Positions 26,755-35,561 of a DNA stretch of 64,000 bases are shown one piece after another. The stretch comes from Arsenophonus sp. aPb. Its GTDB lineage: Bacteria; Pseudomonadota; Gammaproteobacteria; Enterobacterales; Enterobacteriaceae. The stretch covers positions 3,100,001 through 3,164,000 of the forward strand of contig NZ_CP123499.1 in the NCBI RefSeq assembly GCF_029873475.1, written 5' to 3'. Position 1 is the stretch's first letter. The number at the start of each line of letters is the position of its first letter. Made by a program: the position numbers and the translations under genes. The notes under the pieces were generated by a model, which was not told the origin of the DNA, did not search any database, and was given only the letters and a program-made list of their open reading frames with translations.

Positions 26755-26978
26755 AGAAAACCTCTAGTTAGGCCGCATCGCTATCTAACCCTAACGCTAG
26801 ACACCATACGTCAAATCGATTAACAATAGTGCTTAGTAATCATCAAAATTACTAATAAAGGTGGCGGATCATACAGAAAATCTGCTTATAGCGCAATGAA
26901 ATCTATTTAAATAATGTGATACTCTATCTTTTATGTCTTATAAATAATATCTATGACAATGATTAGGAACACTTAATA

Positions 26979-29168
26979 ATGGCTATTGTTCAAGTGGCGC
27001 TCCCTGTTCCGCTGATGCGCGCTTTTGATTACCAATCCAATCTCCCTTTACCCATCAAAGGTAGTCGGGTATTGGTACCTTTTGGTAAGCGTACTATCTT
27101 AGGTATTGTACTATCGCATAGTCAAAATAGTAAACTCAGTTGTGAACAATTAAAAACCATTGAACAAGTTTTAGATCAAGAATCACTCTTTTCGGACAGT
27201 TTATGGTCATTACTCCTCTGGGCCTCTCAGTATTATCATCACCCGATTGGTGAAGTACTATTTCATGCGCTACCGGTTTTACTACGGCAAGGCAAAGCAG
27301 CAACATTTTCTCCGCTATGGCAATGGCAAATCACGCAGCAAGGTAAAATTTTTGCCCTAAACCAGCTTAAACGAGCACCAAAACAGCAACAGGCACTCGC
27401 ATTACTACAGCAGCAGCCCCTATATCGGCACCAGATAGTAGAATATGAATTGAGTGAGAATGCGCTACAAGCACTAAAAAAAAGAAACTTAATTCAACTA
27501 GTAGCCATCAAACCAAAAATAGACAGTTGGCATGCTGATTTTCACATCGGTGGTGAAAAACCAAAACTCAACCTAGAACAATCAACAGCGGTAGGGGCAA
27601 TAAGTTCTCAGCCAACATTTACGCCTTGGTTATTAGTGGGGATCACGGGTTCTGGTAAAACAGAAGTCTATCTCAGTGTCATTGAAAATATTTTAGCTCA
27701 AGGTAAACAAGCATTAGTCCTGGTTCCCGAAATTAGTCTTACTCCCCAGACTATTCAACGATTTAGTGAGCGATTTAATGCTCCCGTAGATGTGCTACAT
27801 TCCGCATTAAATGATAGTGAGCGATTGGCAGTCTGGTTGCGTGCACAAAAAGGACACAGTGCGATCGTGATTGGTACGCGCTCCGCATTATTCACTGCTT
27901 TTGCCAATCTGGGCTTGATCATTATTGATGAAGAGCACGATAACTCTTACAAACAACAAGACGGATGGCGTTATCATGCCCGTGATCTGGCTGTTTTGCG
28001 TGCCAAAAAAGAGAACATTCCAATTATTATGGGCACAGCAACACCCTCGTTAGAAAGTCTCTATAATATTGAGCAAGGAAAATATCACCGCCTAGATCTA
28101 ACCCAACGCGCTGGAAACGCTAAACCGGCAAGTCAACATTTACTCGATTTAAAAGGCCAGCCATTAAAGTATGGTATGTCAAGACCATTAATTCAGCGTA
28201 TTGAAGATCATCTGGCAGCAAATAATCAGGTGATGCTATTTTTAAATCGTCGCGGCTACTCACCAACATTAATTTGCCATGATTGTGGCTGGATTGCCGA
28301 GTGTTCACGTTGTGATCATTATTACACACTACACCATCATCAACGTCAGCTACGTTGCCATCACTGTGATAGTCAATTGCCAATCCCGATACAATGCTCA
28401 CACTGTGGCTCAACGCATCTGCTGCCTGTCGGTTTAGGAACGGAACAGTTAGAAGAGGCGATTAACCAGCTGTTTCCTGATATACCGGTTACCCGCATTG
28501 ACAGAGATACCACTCGGCGTAAAGGAGAATTAGAAAAACAACTAGCAGCTGTCTATACAGGTGGTGCTCGGATTTTGATCGGCACCCAAATGTTGGCTAA
28601 AGGACACCATTTCCCTGATGTTACTCTGGTTGCCCTACTGAATGTCGATGGTGCACTTTTTTCCAGTGATTATCGGGCAACGGAAAGATTTGCTCAACTT
28701 TATATCCAAGTAGCTGGACGGGCTGGCCGAGCCGGTAAGCATGGCGAAGTTATCCTACAAACCTACCACCCTGAACATCCATTATTATCGACATTATTAG
28801 AAAAAGGATATAACGCATTCGCGGCAGAAACACTAGTGGAACGACGTGATGTTTTTTTGCCTCCGCATAGCAGTCATATCATGATCCGTTCAGAAGATCA
28901 CCATAACCAGTCTGCACCTAATTTTTTAAACAAGCTCCGTCAATATATAGAACAACATAACATGCGCGACTCACAACTTTGGTTAATGGGTCCTATACCT
29001 GCGATCCATGCTAAGCGGGCAGGCCGTTTCCGTTGGCAATTACTACTCCAACATCCTTCGCGCGCCTATTTACAACAATTCCTTTCGCATATATTACCTG
29101 AAATTATGGCCTACCCTGAGAGTCGAAAAGTAAAATGGAATATTGATGTTGATCCAACCGAAAATTAG
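26979..29168 (+). CDS. priA: Primosomal replication restart helicase PriA
   Basis: Reloads the replisome at repaired forks. The 729 residues (E. coli 732) show the N-terminal 3'-end DNA-binding domain (about 1-105), helicase motif I GITGSGKTEVY (near residue 226), DEEH box (near 314), GTATPSLES, the zinc-binding insertion with eight cysteines (CHDCGW..CSRCDH..CHHCDS..CSHCGS, about 430-475), then GTQMLAKGHHFPDV and QVAGRAGRAG. Complete. ATG 26979 gives MAIVQVALPVPLMRAFDY as in the family. Confidence 0.97.
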   Translation: MAIVQVALPVPLMRAFDYQSNLPLPIKGSRVLVPFGKRTILGIVLSHSQNSKLSCEQLKTIEQVLDQESLFSDSLWSLLLWASQYYHHPIGEVLFHALPVLLRQGKAATFSPLWQWQITQQGKIFALNQLKRAPKQQQALALLQQQPLYRHQIVEYELSENALQALKKRNLIQLVAIKPKIDSWHADFHIGGEKPKLNLEQSTAVGAISSQPTFTPWLLVGITGSGKTEVYLSVIENILAQGKQALVLVPEISLTPQTIQRFSERFNAPVDVLHSALNDSERLAVWLRAQKGHSAIVIGTRSALFTAFANLGLIIIDEEHDNSYKQQDGWRYHARDLAVLRAKKENIPIIMGTATPSLESLYNIEQGKYHRLDLTQRAGNAKPASQHLLDLKGQPLKYGMSRPLIQRIEDHLAANNQVMLFLNRRGYSPTLICHDCGWIAECSRCDHYYTLHHHQRQLRCHHCDSQLPIPIQCSHCGSTHLLPVGLGTEQLEEAINQLFPDIPVTRIDRDTTRRKGELEKQLAAVYTGGARILIGTQMLAKGHHFPDVTLVALLNVDGALFSSDYRATERFAQLYIQVAGRAGRAGKHGEVILQTYHPEHPLLSTLLEKGYNAFAAETLVERRDVFLPPHSSHIMIRSEDHHNQSAPNFLNKLRQYIEQHNMRDSQLWLMGPIPAIHAKRAGRFRWQLLLQHPSRAYLQQFLSHILPEIMAYPESRKVKWNIDVDPTEN

Positions 29169-29210
29169 TCGTTTTGATTACTCATCTACACCTATCTAAT
29201 TAAATAAAAT

Positions 29211-29230
29211 TAGCTTTATGCGAAGCTATT
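29211..29230 (+). terminator. Weak hairpin after priA
   Basis: TTAGCTT and AAGCTA(T) pair around TATGCG about 45 bases past the priA stop, followed by TCTAT. Short and without a U run; a weak terminator candidate. Confidence 0.3.
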
Positions 29231-29326
29231 CTATAAATAAATCTAATTAAACGATTCAGACAAATTTATTTAAAAATTTGGCGGCTAACGTGCTTAAAAT
29301 AAGTAAACGCAAAGATTAGATCGACG

Positions 29327-29375
29327 CGATTAACGATTAACGATTAACGATTAACGATTAACGATTAACGATTAA
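29327..29375 (+). repeat. Seven tandem copies of CGATTAA upstream of cytR
   Basis: Seven exact, uninterrupted heptamers fill 49 bases and end 6 bases before the cytR ribosome-binding site (29382-29390). The unit has TAA in one of its frames every 21 bases, so it is not coding. Exact repetition suggests recent slippage; copy number may vary between strains and alter the promoter-to-start distance or leader structure. Confidence 0.95.
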
Positions 29376-29392
29376 GAATGCGAGGTGGGGCT

Positions 29393-30421
29393 ATGGAACA
29401 AAAGATAAATTACCACAACGCAACGATGAAAGATGTTGCTAATGCAGCCGGCGTGTCTACTGCAACAGTTTCACGAGCATTCACTAAGCCAGATCAAGTT
29501 TCTGTCATGACGCGCCAGAAAGTTGAACAAGCTGCCTCGAAAACAGGTTATGATGCCTATTTCCTGACAAAAAATATAAAATCAAGCAAACCTAAAACCA
29601 TTTTTGTCGCTATACCCGATATTACCAATCCTATTTGTCCTGATATTATTAGTGGCATTGAGCAAGTGGCTGCTGAACAAGGATATATGGTACTCATTGG
29701 TAATTGTAAACATTATCAAAAACAACAACACACACTTATTGATATATTTATTAGCCAACAAATTGATGGCATCGTGTTACTCAATGCTGATATTCCGTTT
29801 TACCTCACTAATAGAAAACCGAAAGATTTTCCTCCAATAGTTGTTGCAAATGAATTTGTACCTGAATTCAAACTTGCTACTATAAATATTGATAATCTAA
29901 CTTACTCTTTTAACGCAATTAACTATTTACAAAAACTGGGGCATAAATATATTGCTTGCATAACAGGCCCAGAAACCTTTCGGTCTTGCCAATATCGTTT
30001 GCAAGGTTACATGCAAGCGATACAGCGGGCAGGTAATAAGGTGCGACCAGAATATATTATTAACAGTGATTTTAGTTACCAAGGTGGAGCCGGAGGCATA
30101 AAAAAACTTTTTGCATTACCTAAGCCACCTAGCGCAATTTTTTGCCATAATGATATTATGGCTATCGGTGCAATATGGCAGTCCAAGCGTATGGGGCTAA
30201 AATTACCAAGAGATTTATCTATTATTGGATTTGGCAATCTCAACTTTGCACAATATAGCGAACCCGCTCTCACCACAATCGAGCAACCTCGCTTTGAAAT
30301 TGGTCGCCAAGCAATGTTACTACTTTTAGCGAAAATGCAAGGCCATGGAATAGATAAAAATGCAAAATTGCTAGACTGTCATTTAATTATCCGTGATAGT
30401 GTTTGTCCACCGAAAGACTAG
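29393..30421 (+). CDS. cytR: LacI-family transcriptional regulator CytR
   Basis: In E. coli CytR represses nucleoside uptake and catabolism genes together with CRP, released by cytidine. The 342 residues (E. coli 341) have an N-terminal helix-turn-helix (TMKDVANAAGVSTATVSRAF, about 11-30), then a periplasmic-binding-protein-like sensor domain (DITNPICPDIISGIEQVA..; IFCHNDIMAIGA; DLSIIGFGNLNFAQYSEPALTTIEQPR). I chose ATG 29393 because GAGGTGGGG sits directly before it; an in-frame ATG at 29378 adds five residues. Position between priA and ftsN is conserved. Identity in the sensor domain is looser than for the neighbours, with FGN for FDN. The heptamer array lies in its leader. Confidence 0.93.
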   Translation: MEQKINYHNATMKDVANAAGVSTATVSRAFTKPDQVSVMTRQKVEQAASKTGYDAYFLTKNIKSSKPKTIFVAIPDITNPICPDIISGIEQVAAEQGYMVLIGNCKHYQKQQHTLIDIFISQQIDGIVLLNADIPFYLTNRKPKDFPPIVVANEFVPEFKLATINIDNLTYSFNAINYLQKLGHKYIACITGPETFRSCQYRLQGYMQAIQRAGNKVRPEYIINSDFSYQGGAGGIKKLFALPKPPSAIFCHNDIMAIGAIWQSKRMGLKLPRDLSIIGFGNLNFAQYSEPALTTIEQPRFEIGRQAMLLLLAKMQGHGIDKNAKLLDCHLIIRDSVCPPKD

Positions 30422-30491
30422 TCAAAAGTAATTAGGTTAAGTAACCTATAACGAATTAATGTAACTTTTTTATTAATCAGCGAATTGAAAA

Positions 30492-31238
30492 GTGGCACAG
30501 AAAGATTACGTAAGACGAGGACGCACAACGTCCCGTAAAAATAAACATTCAGGCAAGAAAAAATCAAATCAAGGATTGCCGAAAACAACCCTTGCTGTCG
30601 CTATTGCCATCGTCGTTATCTTTATTGGTGGCTTATATTTCATTACGCAAAATAAACGCGTTCCTGTGCTTAACAGAACAATCTCACCTAACACCAATCA
30701 GCCCGTTAGCAGTCTACCGCCTAAGCCAGAAGAACGTTGGCGTTACATAAAAGAGCTGGAAAAGCGGGGCACTGATCTGCCAAACTTTAACCAATCAAAC
30801 AAATCAAATATCAATAACACAACTGAGTTAACCAATGAGCAACGTCAACTTCTGGAGCAAATTGATGCGGATAGACGCAATCCTGTCACTAATCTATCCG
30901 AAGTGCCTAATAATGATAATGTTCCCCGCTCACGCGTCATCATTAATGGCCCGCCAATAGAATCACCTGCGAGCTTAAAACCCATACCACAGACACAAAA
31001 ACCAACGGAAAGCCAACAAAAAATAGTGGTACAATGCGGTTCATTTAAAAACCTGGAGCAAGCAGAATCGATTAAAGCCAATCTGGCATTCTCAGGTTTA
31101 GAAAGTAGAATTAGTTCGATTGATGGCTGGCATCGTGTCGTACTTGGGCCTTACAACAAAGAAACAGCAGAAAAAATGCGTGACCGAGCTAAATCTGTCG
31201 GCGTATCCGGCTGTATACTTCGTACAAGTAAGGGTTGA
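30492..31238 (+). CDS. ftsN: Cell division protein FtsN
   Basis: Bitopic division protein that triggers septal peptidoglycan synthesis. GTG start gives MAQKDYVRRGR, the FtsA-binding cytoplasmic part; the transmembrane helix is about 32-52 (LAVAIAIVVIFIGGLYFIT). The essential periplasmic segment PPKPEERWRYIKELEKRGTDLP (about 75-95) and QRQLLEQIDAD follow, and a SPOR domain (about 177-246) binds denuded glycan strands. At 248 residues it is about 70 shorter than E. coli FtsN (319); the loss is in the Gln-rich linker, not in functional parts. The stop codon overlaps a sigma-32-like promoter of hslVU. Confidence 0.95.
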   Translation: MAQKDYVRRGRTTSRKNKHSGKKKSNQGLPKTTLAVAIAIVVIFIGGLYFITQNKRVPVLNRTISPNTNQPVSSLPPKPEERWRYIKELEKRGTDLPNFNQSNKSNINNTTELTNEQRQLLEQIDADRRNPVTNLSEVPNNDNVPRSRVIINGPPIESPASLKPIPQTQKPTESQQKIVVQCGSFKNLEQAESIKANLAFSGLESRISSIDGWHRVVLGPYNKETAEKMRDRAKSVGVSGCILRTSKG

Positions 31239-31262
31239 AAAATGATTATTATCCCCCATTTA
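31234..31262 (+). promoter_or_regulatory. Sigma-32 (heat-shock) promoter of hslVU
   Basis: GTTGAAA (31234-31240) and CCCCATTTA (31254-31262) are separated by 13 bases, a near-exact match to the sigma-32 consensus (CTTGAAA, 13-15 bases, CCCCATnT). The -35 overlaps the ftsN stop codon. It implies a leader of roughly 85-90 bases before hslV. Confidence 0.8.
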
Positions 31263-31312
31263 CATTCCTAATAGCGTAAATACAGACTTTTTATGTAATA
31301 AAAAAATTAAAA

Positions 31313-31328
31313 AGTATGTTTACATACT
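31313..31328 (+). other. Hairpin in the hslVU leader
   Basis: AGTATGT and ACATACT form a seven-pair stem with a two-to-four-base loop, 30 bases ahead of the hslV ATG. A conserved 5' leader hairpin that stabilises hslVU mRNA is known in enterobacteria as far as I recall; this may be its counterpart. Confidence 0.5.
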
Positions 31329-31357
31329 CCCCTAATAAAATAACCAAGGGCTGACTC

Positions 31358-31888
31358 ATGACTACAATCGTAAGTGTTCGCCGTAATGGCCAAGTTGTAA
31401 TTGGTGGTGATGGACAGGCGACGATGGGTAATACCGTCATGAAAGGCAACGTCCGTAAAGTGCGCCGCCTTTATAATGATAAAGTTATCGCGGGCTTTGC
31501 GGGCGGTACTGCTGATGCATTTACACTGTTTGAACTTTTTGAACGAAAACTAGAACTTCACCAAGGACATCTAACCAAAGCCGCTGTTGAACTGGCTAAA
31601 GATTGGCGTACTGATCGTATGCTGAGAAAACTTGAAGCGCTTTTAGCTGTTGCAGATGAAAACAGCTCATTAATCATTACAGGTAATGGAGATGTTATTC
31701 AACCAGAAAATGATTTGATCGCCATTGGTTCTGGTGGTGCCTATGCACAAGCCGCTGCGCGTGCCCTGTTAGAAAATACAGAAATGAGCGCACGTGATAT
31801 TACAGAAAAAGCGTTAAATATAGCGAGTGATATCTGTATTTATACCAACCATAATTTTAACTTTGAAGAACTCTCTTCAAAATCTTAA
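31358..31888 (+). CDS. hslV: HslV (ClpQ) protease subunit
   Basis: Proteasome-like peptidase that forms double hexamers capped by HslU. The 176 residues equal E. coli HslV. After removal of Met1, Thr2 (MTTIVSVRR) is the catalytic nucleophile; Lys and Gly-rich GGDGQATMG and IAGFAGGTADAFTLFE are conserved. It is followed by hslU after 10 bases with AAGGA between them. Expression is likely heat-induced through the promoter at 31234-31262. Confidence 0.97.
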   Translation: MTTIVSVRRNGQVVIGGDGQATMGNTVMKGNVRKVRRLYNDKVIAGFAGGTADAFTLFELFERKLELHQGHLTKAAVELAKDWRTDRMLRKLEALLAVADENSSLIITGNGDVIQPENDLIAIGSGGAYAQAAARALLENTEMSARDITEKALNIASDICIYTNHNFNFEELSSKS

Positions 31889-31898
31889 GGATTTAAAC

Positions 31899-33230
31899 AT
31901 GTCTGAAATGACGCCTCGTGAAATTGTCAATGAATTGGACAATCATATTATTGGTCAAGACAAAGCAAAACGTTCTGTCGCTATTGCGCTACGTAATCGT
32001 TGGCGTCGTATGCAACTTGATGAAGCATTGCGCCAAGAAGTAACGCCGAAAAATATTTTGATGATTGGTCCAACCGGGGTTGGTAAAACGGAAATTGCTC
32101 GTCGTTTAGCAAAACTGGCAAACGCTCCCTTTATTAAGGTCGAAGCAACAAAATTTACTGAAGTCGGTTATGTAGGTAAAGAGGTTGATTCTATTATTCG
32201 TGATTTGACTGACGCTGCTGTCAAAATGGTACGCCTGCAGTCTATCGAAAAGAATCGTTACCGTGCCGAGGAACTGGCCGAAGAACGTATTCTTGATGTT
32301 TTATTGCCACCTGCTAAAAATAATTGGGGACAACCCGATCCCCATGTAGAACCCTCTACCGCACGTCAATCTTTCCGCAAAAAACTAAGAGAAGGTGAGC
32401 TAGACGATAAAGAAATTGAAATTGAAGTTGCTACTTCACCAGTAGGCGTTGAAATTATGGCGCCTCCGGGCATGGAAGAAATGACCAGTCAGTTGCAATC
32501 TATGTTTCAAAATCTGGCCGGGCAAAAACATAAACCCCGTAAGATGAAAATCAAAGAAGCCTTCAAAATATTAATAGAAGAAGAAGCTGCAAAATTGGTT
32601 AATCCAGAAGAACTAAAACAGCAAGCAATTGATGCGGTTGAACAACACGGCATTGTTTTTATCGACGAAATCGACAAAATTTGCAAACGTGGAGAAACTT
32701 CTGGCCCAGATGTCTCTCGAGAAGGGGTACAACGCGATTTGTTACCTTTAGTTGAAGGCTGCACTGTTTCTACTAAACATGGTATGGTGAAGACTGACCA
32801 CATTTTATTTATCGCTTCTGGCGCATTTCAGGTTGCAAGTCCATCTGATTTGATCCCGGAGCTGCAAGGCCGATTACCGATCAGAGTTGAACTACAAGCG
32901 TTGACGGCAGAAGACTTTAACCGTATTTTAACTGAACCAAATGCGTCTTTAACTATACAATATAAAGCATTGATGGCAACCGAGGGTTTAAACATTGAAT
33001 TTACACCAGAAGGTATTGGTAAAATTGCTCAAGCAGCATGGCAAGTCAATGAAAAAACAGAAAATATTGGTGCTCGTCGATTACATACCGTTCTTGAGCG
33101 ATTGATGGAAGATATCTCTTTCGATGCCAGTGAGCGCAATGGTCAAGACATTAAAATTGACGCTGATTACGTGGCTAAGCATCTAGATGAGCTAGTTGCT
33201 GATGAAGATCTGAGTCGATTTATTTTATAA
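31899..33230 (+). CDS. hslU: HslU (ClpY) unfoldase ATPase subunit
   Basis: AAA+ unfoldase that feeds substrates to HslV. ATG 31899 (MSEMTPREIVNELD) gives 443 residues, identical in length to E. coli; the frame is open 24 codons further upstream but that part overlaps hslV and is not homologous. Walker A GPTGVGKTE (about 57-65), pore loop GYVG, the inserted I domain (about 110-240), Walker B FIDEIDKI, sensor motifs and the C-terminal tail ending LSRFIL, which docks into HslV pockets, are all present. Confidence 0.97.
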   Translation: MSEMTPREIVNELDNHIIGQDKAKRSVAIALRNRWRRMQLDEALRQEVTPKNILMIGPTGVGKTEIARRLAKLANAPFIKVEATKFTEVGYVGKEVDSIIRDLTDAAVKMVRLQSIEKNRYRAEELAEERILDVLLPPAKNNWGQPDPHVEPSTARQSFRKKLREGELDDKEIEIEVATSPVGVEIMAPPGMEEMTSQLQSMFQNLAGQKHKPRKMKIKEAFKILIEEEAAKLVNPEELKQQAIDAVEQHGIVFIDEIDKICKRGETSGPDVSREGVQRDLLPLVEGCTVSTKHGMVKTDHILFIASGAFQVASPSDLIPELQGRLPIRVELQALTAEDFNRILTEPNASLTIQYKALMATEGLNIEFTPEGIGKIAQAAWQVNEKTENIGARRLHTVLERLMEDISFDASERNGQDIKIDADYVAKHLDELVADEDLSRFIL

Positions 33231-33265
33231 TCTGGTATCGTTAACTTTGCTGATGATAATCTTGC

Positions 33266-33294
33266 ATGGGGGGCTAAGCCTCCCATTATTTTTA
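33266..33294 (+). terminator. Rho-independent terminator of hslVU
   Basis: Stem ATGGGGGGC / GCCTCCCAT (one G-U pair) around TAA, followed by TATTTTTA. Lies 35 bases after hslU. Confidence 0.9.
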
Positions 33295-33320
33295 TAACAA
33301 CAAACTTGTGGATTAATTAC

Positions 33321-34244
33321 ATGAATTTAATCACATCAAGAAACCCTATACAGATGCAGGCGTGGCTGGAAAGCTTACGTCCGAAAACACTTCCCTTGGG
33401 TATTGCACCGATTATAACGGGTTCTGCATTAGCTTATTGGTATGGTGCTTTTACACTCTCAATTGCATTATTAGCTCTACTCACTGCTGCTGCACTACAA
33501 ATTCTATCTAATTTGGCGAATGATTATGGTGATGCTGTTAAAGGCAGCGATACCGAGCAACGATTAGGGCCATTACGAGGTATACAAAAAGGCATTATTA
33601 GCCTAGCAGAAATGAAAGTTGCCCTAAAAATAACTATCTTTTTTTGTTGTCTATTTGGCTTAACTCTGATCATAGTCGCTGGTAAAACGCCAAAGGATAT
33701 TGTTGGCTTTCTGATACTTGGCGTTATCGCTATAACAGCCGCCATTACCTATACAGTAGGTAAAAAACCTTATGGATATCTGGGACTGGGCGACGTTTCA
33801 GTGCTGATCTTTTTTGGTTGGTTGAGTGTAATTGGAACTTATTATCTACATACTAACCACTTTAATTTGATGACATTATTGCCAGCAACCGCTTGTGGAT
33901 TACTGTCAGTAGCAGTACTCAATGTTAACAATATGCGCGATATAGAAAATGATATTAAAGCTGGTAAAAATACTTTAGCTGTTAGATTAGGCGCCAAAGG
34001 CGCCCGACAGTATCACGCGGCACTCATCTTAATTGCAATTTTCTGTTTAATACTCTTTAGCTTGCTATATCTTCATCACTGGACGGGTTGGTTATTCTTG
34101 CTCGCTATGCCGATGTTATTAAAGCATATAAAGAAAGTTATTCATGATACCACCGCTGAGGGTATGAAACCTTTATTGGAAAATATGGTAAAAGCGGCGT
34201 TACTGACCAATATTCTATTTTCTGTTGGACTTATTTTAAATTAA
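33321..34244 (+). CDS. menA: 1,4-dihydroxy-2-naphthoate octaprenyltransferase
   Basis: UbiA-family membrane prenyltransferase that makes demethylmenaquinone. From ATG 33321 the protein has 307 residues (E. coli 308). The hallmark Asp motifs are NDYGDAVKGSD and NNMRDIENDIKAGKNT, which bind Mg-prenyl diphosphate; eight or nine hydrophobic helices surround them. QAWLESLRPKTLPLG near the N-terminus matches E. coli. A TTG five codons upstream is also open, but the ATG fits the family better. Presence of menA suggests anaerobic respiration capacity; the other men genes are not in the window. Confidence 0.95.
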   Translation: MNLITSRNPIQMQAWLESLRPKTLPLGIAPIITGSALAYWYGAFTLSIALLALLTAAALQILSNLANDYGDAVKGSDTEQRLGPLRGIQKGIISLAEMKVALKITIFFCCLFGLTLIIVAGKTPKDIVGFLILGVIAITAAITYTVGKKPYGYLGLGDVSVLIFFGWLSVIGTYYLHTNHFNLMTLLPATACGLLSVAVLNVNNMRDIENDIKAGKNTLAVRLGAKGARQYHAALILIAIFCLILFSLLYLHHWTGWLFLLAMPMLLKHIKKVIHDTTAEGMKPLLENMVKAALLTNILFSVGLILN

Positions 34245-34353
34245 TTATTGTCATTTTGATTTTTCTCAGTGTTTTTATGAGCTATGTTTTTGCAAAAAAC
34301 AACCAGATAGAGATATACTGAATTTCCCGTGTACTTAAATAGACCGAAATCCT

Positions 34354-34872
34354 ATGAAATATGATACTTCCGAGCTGTGTGATATCTACCAAGAAGAGGT
34401 CAATGTGGTAGAACCTTTATTCTCTAACTTTGGCGGGCGTACTTCATTTAGTGGTCAAATCGTGACAGTCAAATGTTTTGAAGACAATGGCCTCATCTAC
34501 GATTTACTAGAAGAACCGGGGGAGGGTCGGATCCTATTAGTTGATGGTGGAGGCTCCGTACGTAAGGCGTTAATTGATGCTGAATTGGCAAAATTTGCCA
34601 TGAAAAATCAATGGGAAGGCATTGTCATTTACGGCGCAGTACGTCAGGTTGATGAATTAGCAGAATTAGATATTGGTATTCAAGCAATTGCTGCCATCCC
34701 TGTAGGTTGTACCAGTGACGGTACCGGAGAAAGTGATGTTCGCGTCAATTTTGGTGGCGTTACATTCTTTACAGAAGATTATTTGTATGCAGATAATACC
34801 GGCATTATCCTCTCCGAGCATCCATTACTTTTAGACGATGGGCCAAATAACGATCAAGATATTGAAGATTAA
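34354..34872 (+). CDS. rraA: Ribonuclease E activity regulator RraA
   Basis: Binds the RNase E C-terminal half and dampens mRNA decay. The 172-residue product begins MKYDTSELCDIYQEEVNVVEPLF and keeps DGGGSVRKALIDAELA and IGIQAIAAIPVG typical of the RraA fold. It is 11 residues longer than E. coli RraA (161) because of an acidic tail (LLLDDGPNNDQDIED). It has its own promoter space after menA and a terminator right behind it. Confidence 0.96.
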   Translation: MKYDTSELCDIYQEEVNVVEPLFSNFGGRTSFSGQIVTVKCFEDNGLIYDLLEEPGEGRILLVDGGGSVRKALIDAELAKFAMKNQWEGIVIYGAVRQVDELAELDIGIQAIAAIPVGCTSDGTGESDVRVNFGGVTFFTEDYLYADNTGIILSEHPLLLDDGPNNDQDIED

Positions 34873-34934
34873 TACCTTTTAGTTGAGAGCAAACATCGTT
34901 GAATTGTTCAATATCTATCGATTAAGTAACAATA

Positions 34935-34969
34935 AGGGCAACAAATTTTGCCCTAATTGTTATTTTTTT
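34935..34969 (+). terminator. Rho-independent terminator of rraA
   Basis: AGGGCAA (34935-34941) pairs with TTGCCCT (34948-34954), and a run of seven T occurs at 34963-34969. Good forward-strand terminator. Confidence 0.85.
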
Positions 34970-34993
34970 CTAATACAATAAAATGTTGGACGA

Positions 34994-35236
34994 TTACTGA
35001 ACATCTTCCATTCGACCTAATAGACCGCGTAAACGCTCTTGCCAGGCATGCTGTTCTTGTTTTAAATTCTCATTTTCATGAGCTAATGTTCCATGTTGTT
35101 CTTTAGCATTCGCGACTTCTTGATACAAATTATTATTTTTCTCTTTAAGTTCATTAACTTCCATCTGTAAAAGCTCAATGGTTTCTAGAGCTTGTTGAAC
35201 TTTAGCTTCTAATTTTTCAAAAACTTCAAATGACAT
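34994..35236 (-). CDS. zapB: Cell division factor ZapB
   Basis: An 80-residue all-coiled-coil protein (heptads from about residue 4 to 75, MSFEVFEKLEAKVQQALETIELLQ) that joins ZapA/FtsZ to MatP at midcell. Length matches E. coli ZapB (81) and the C-terminus RLRGLLGRMEDVQ is the conserved end. Divergent from glpF and convergent with rraA, as in E. coli. Confidence 0.95.
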   Translation of the reverse strand: MSFEVFEKLEAKVQQALETIELLQMEVNELKEKNNNLYQEVANAKEQHGTLAHENENLKQEQHAWQERLRGLLGRMEDVQ

Positions 35237-35561
35237 TCTTTCGTCCCCTTTTTTAGCAATGCTACGATTGTAAGTAGCCTTCTTACGCCTGTCTAGTTGA
35301 AAGCTCTCGATAAATGCCGATCTAACCTTAATTATTTCTATTTATCCAACCAATTGCAAAAAAATACATCAAGTAGAATGTCAGTTCGATCACTTTATCA
35401 GAGCGATTTCGATCAATTTTTTGACGTGATCCAACAATATTTGATCCCTTTATTTCCGTTTACGTTCATTTAACGATAAATTCATTCAGAGCTTTCTCAG
35501 GAAATAATAAAGGAAGACAAATTTTATTGCCTAGTATTCATACTTTTTGCAGGATAAACAT
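35237..35561. promoter_or_regulatory. zapB/glpF divergent regulatory region
   Basis: 325 bases with no gene. Symmetric AT-rich elements such as ACGTTCATTTAACGATAA (about 35461-35478) loosely resemble GlpR operator halves, and CGTGATC near 35425 loosely resembles a CRP half site, but neither matches well. It must contain the glpFK promoter. Confidence 0.35.

Noticed and set aside
29327..29375. Tandem repeats that could suggest a CRISPR array or replication iterons
   Set aside because: Units are only 7 bases, contiguous with no spacers, and no cas, rep or origin genes are near.
35461..35478. Possible GlpR operator before glpF
   Set aside because: The half sites are one base too far apart and two core positions differ; too weak to call as a separate feature.
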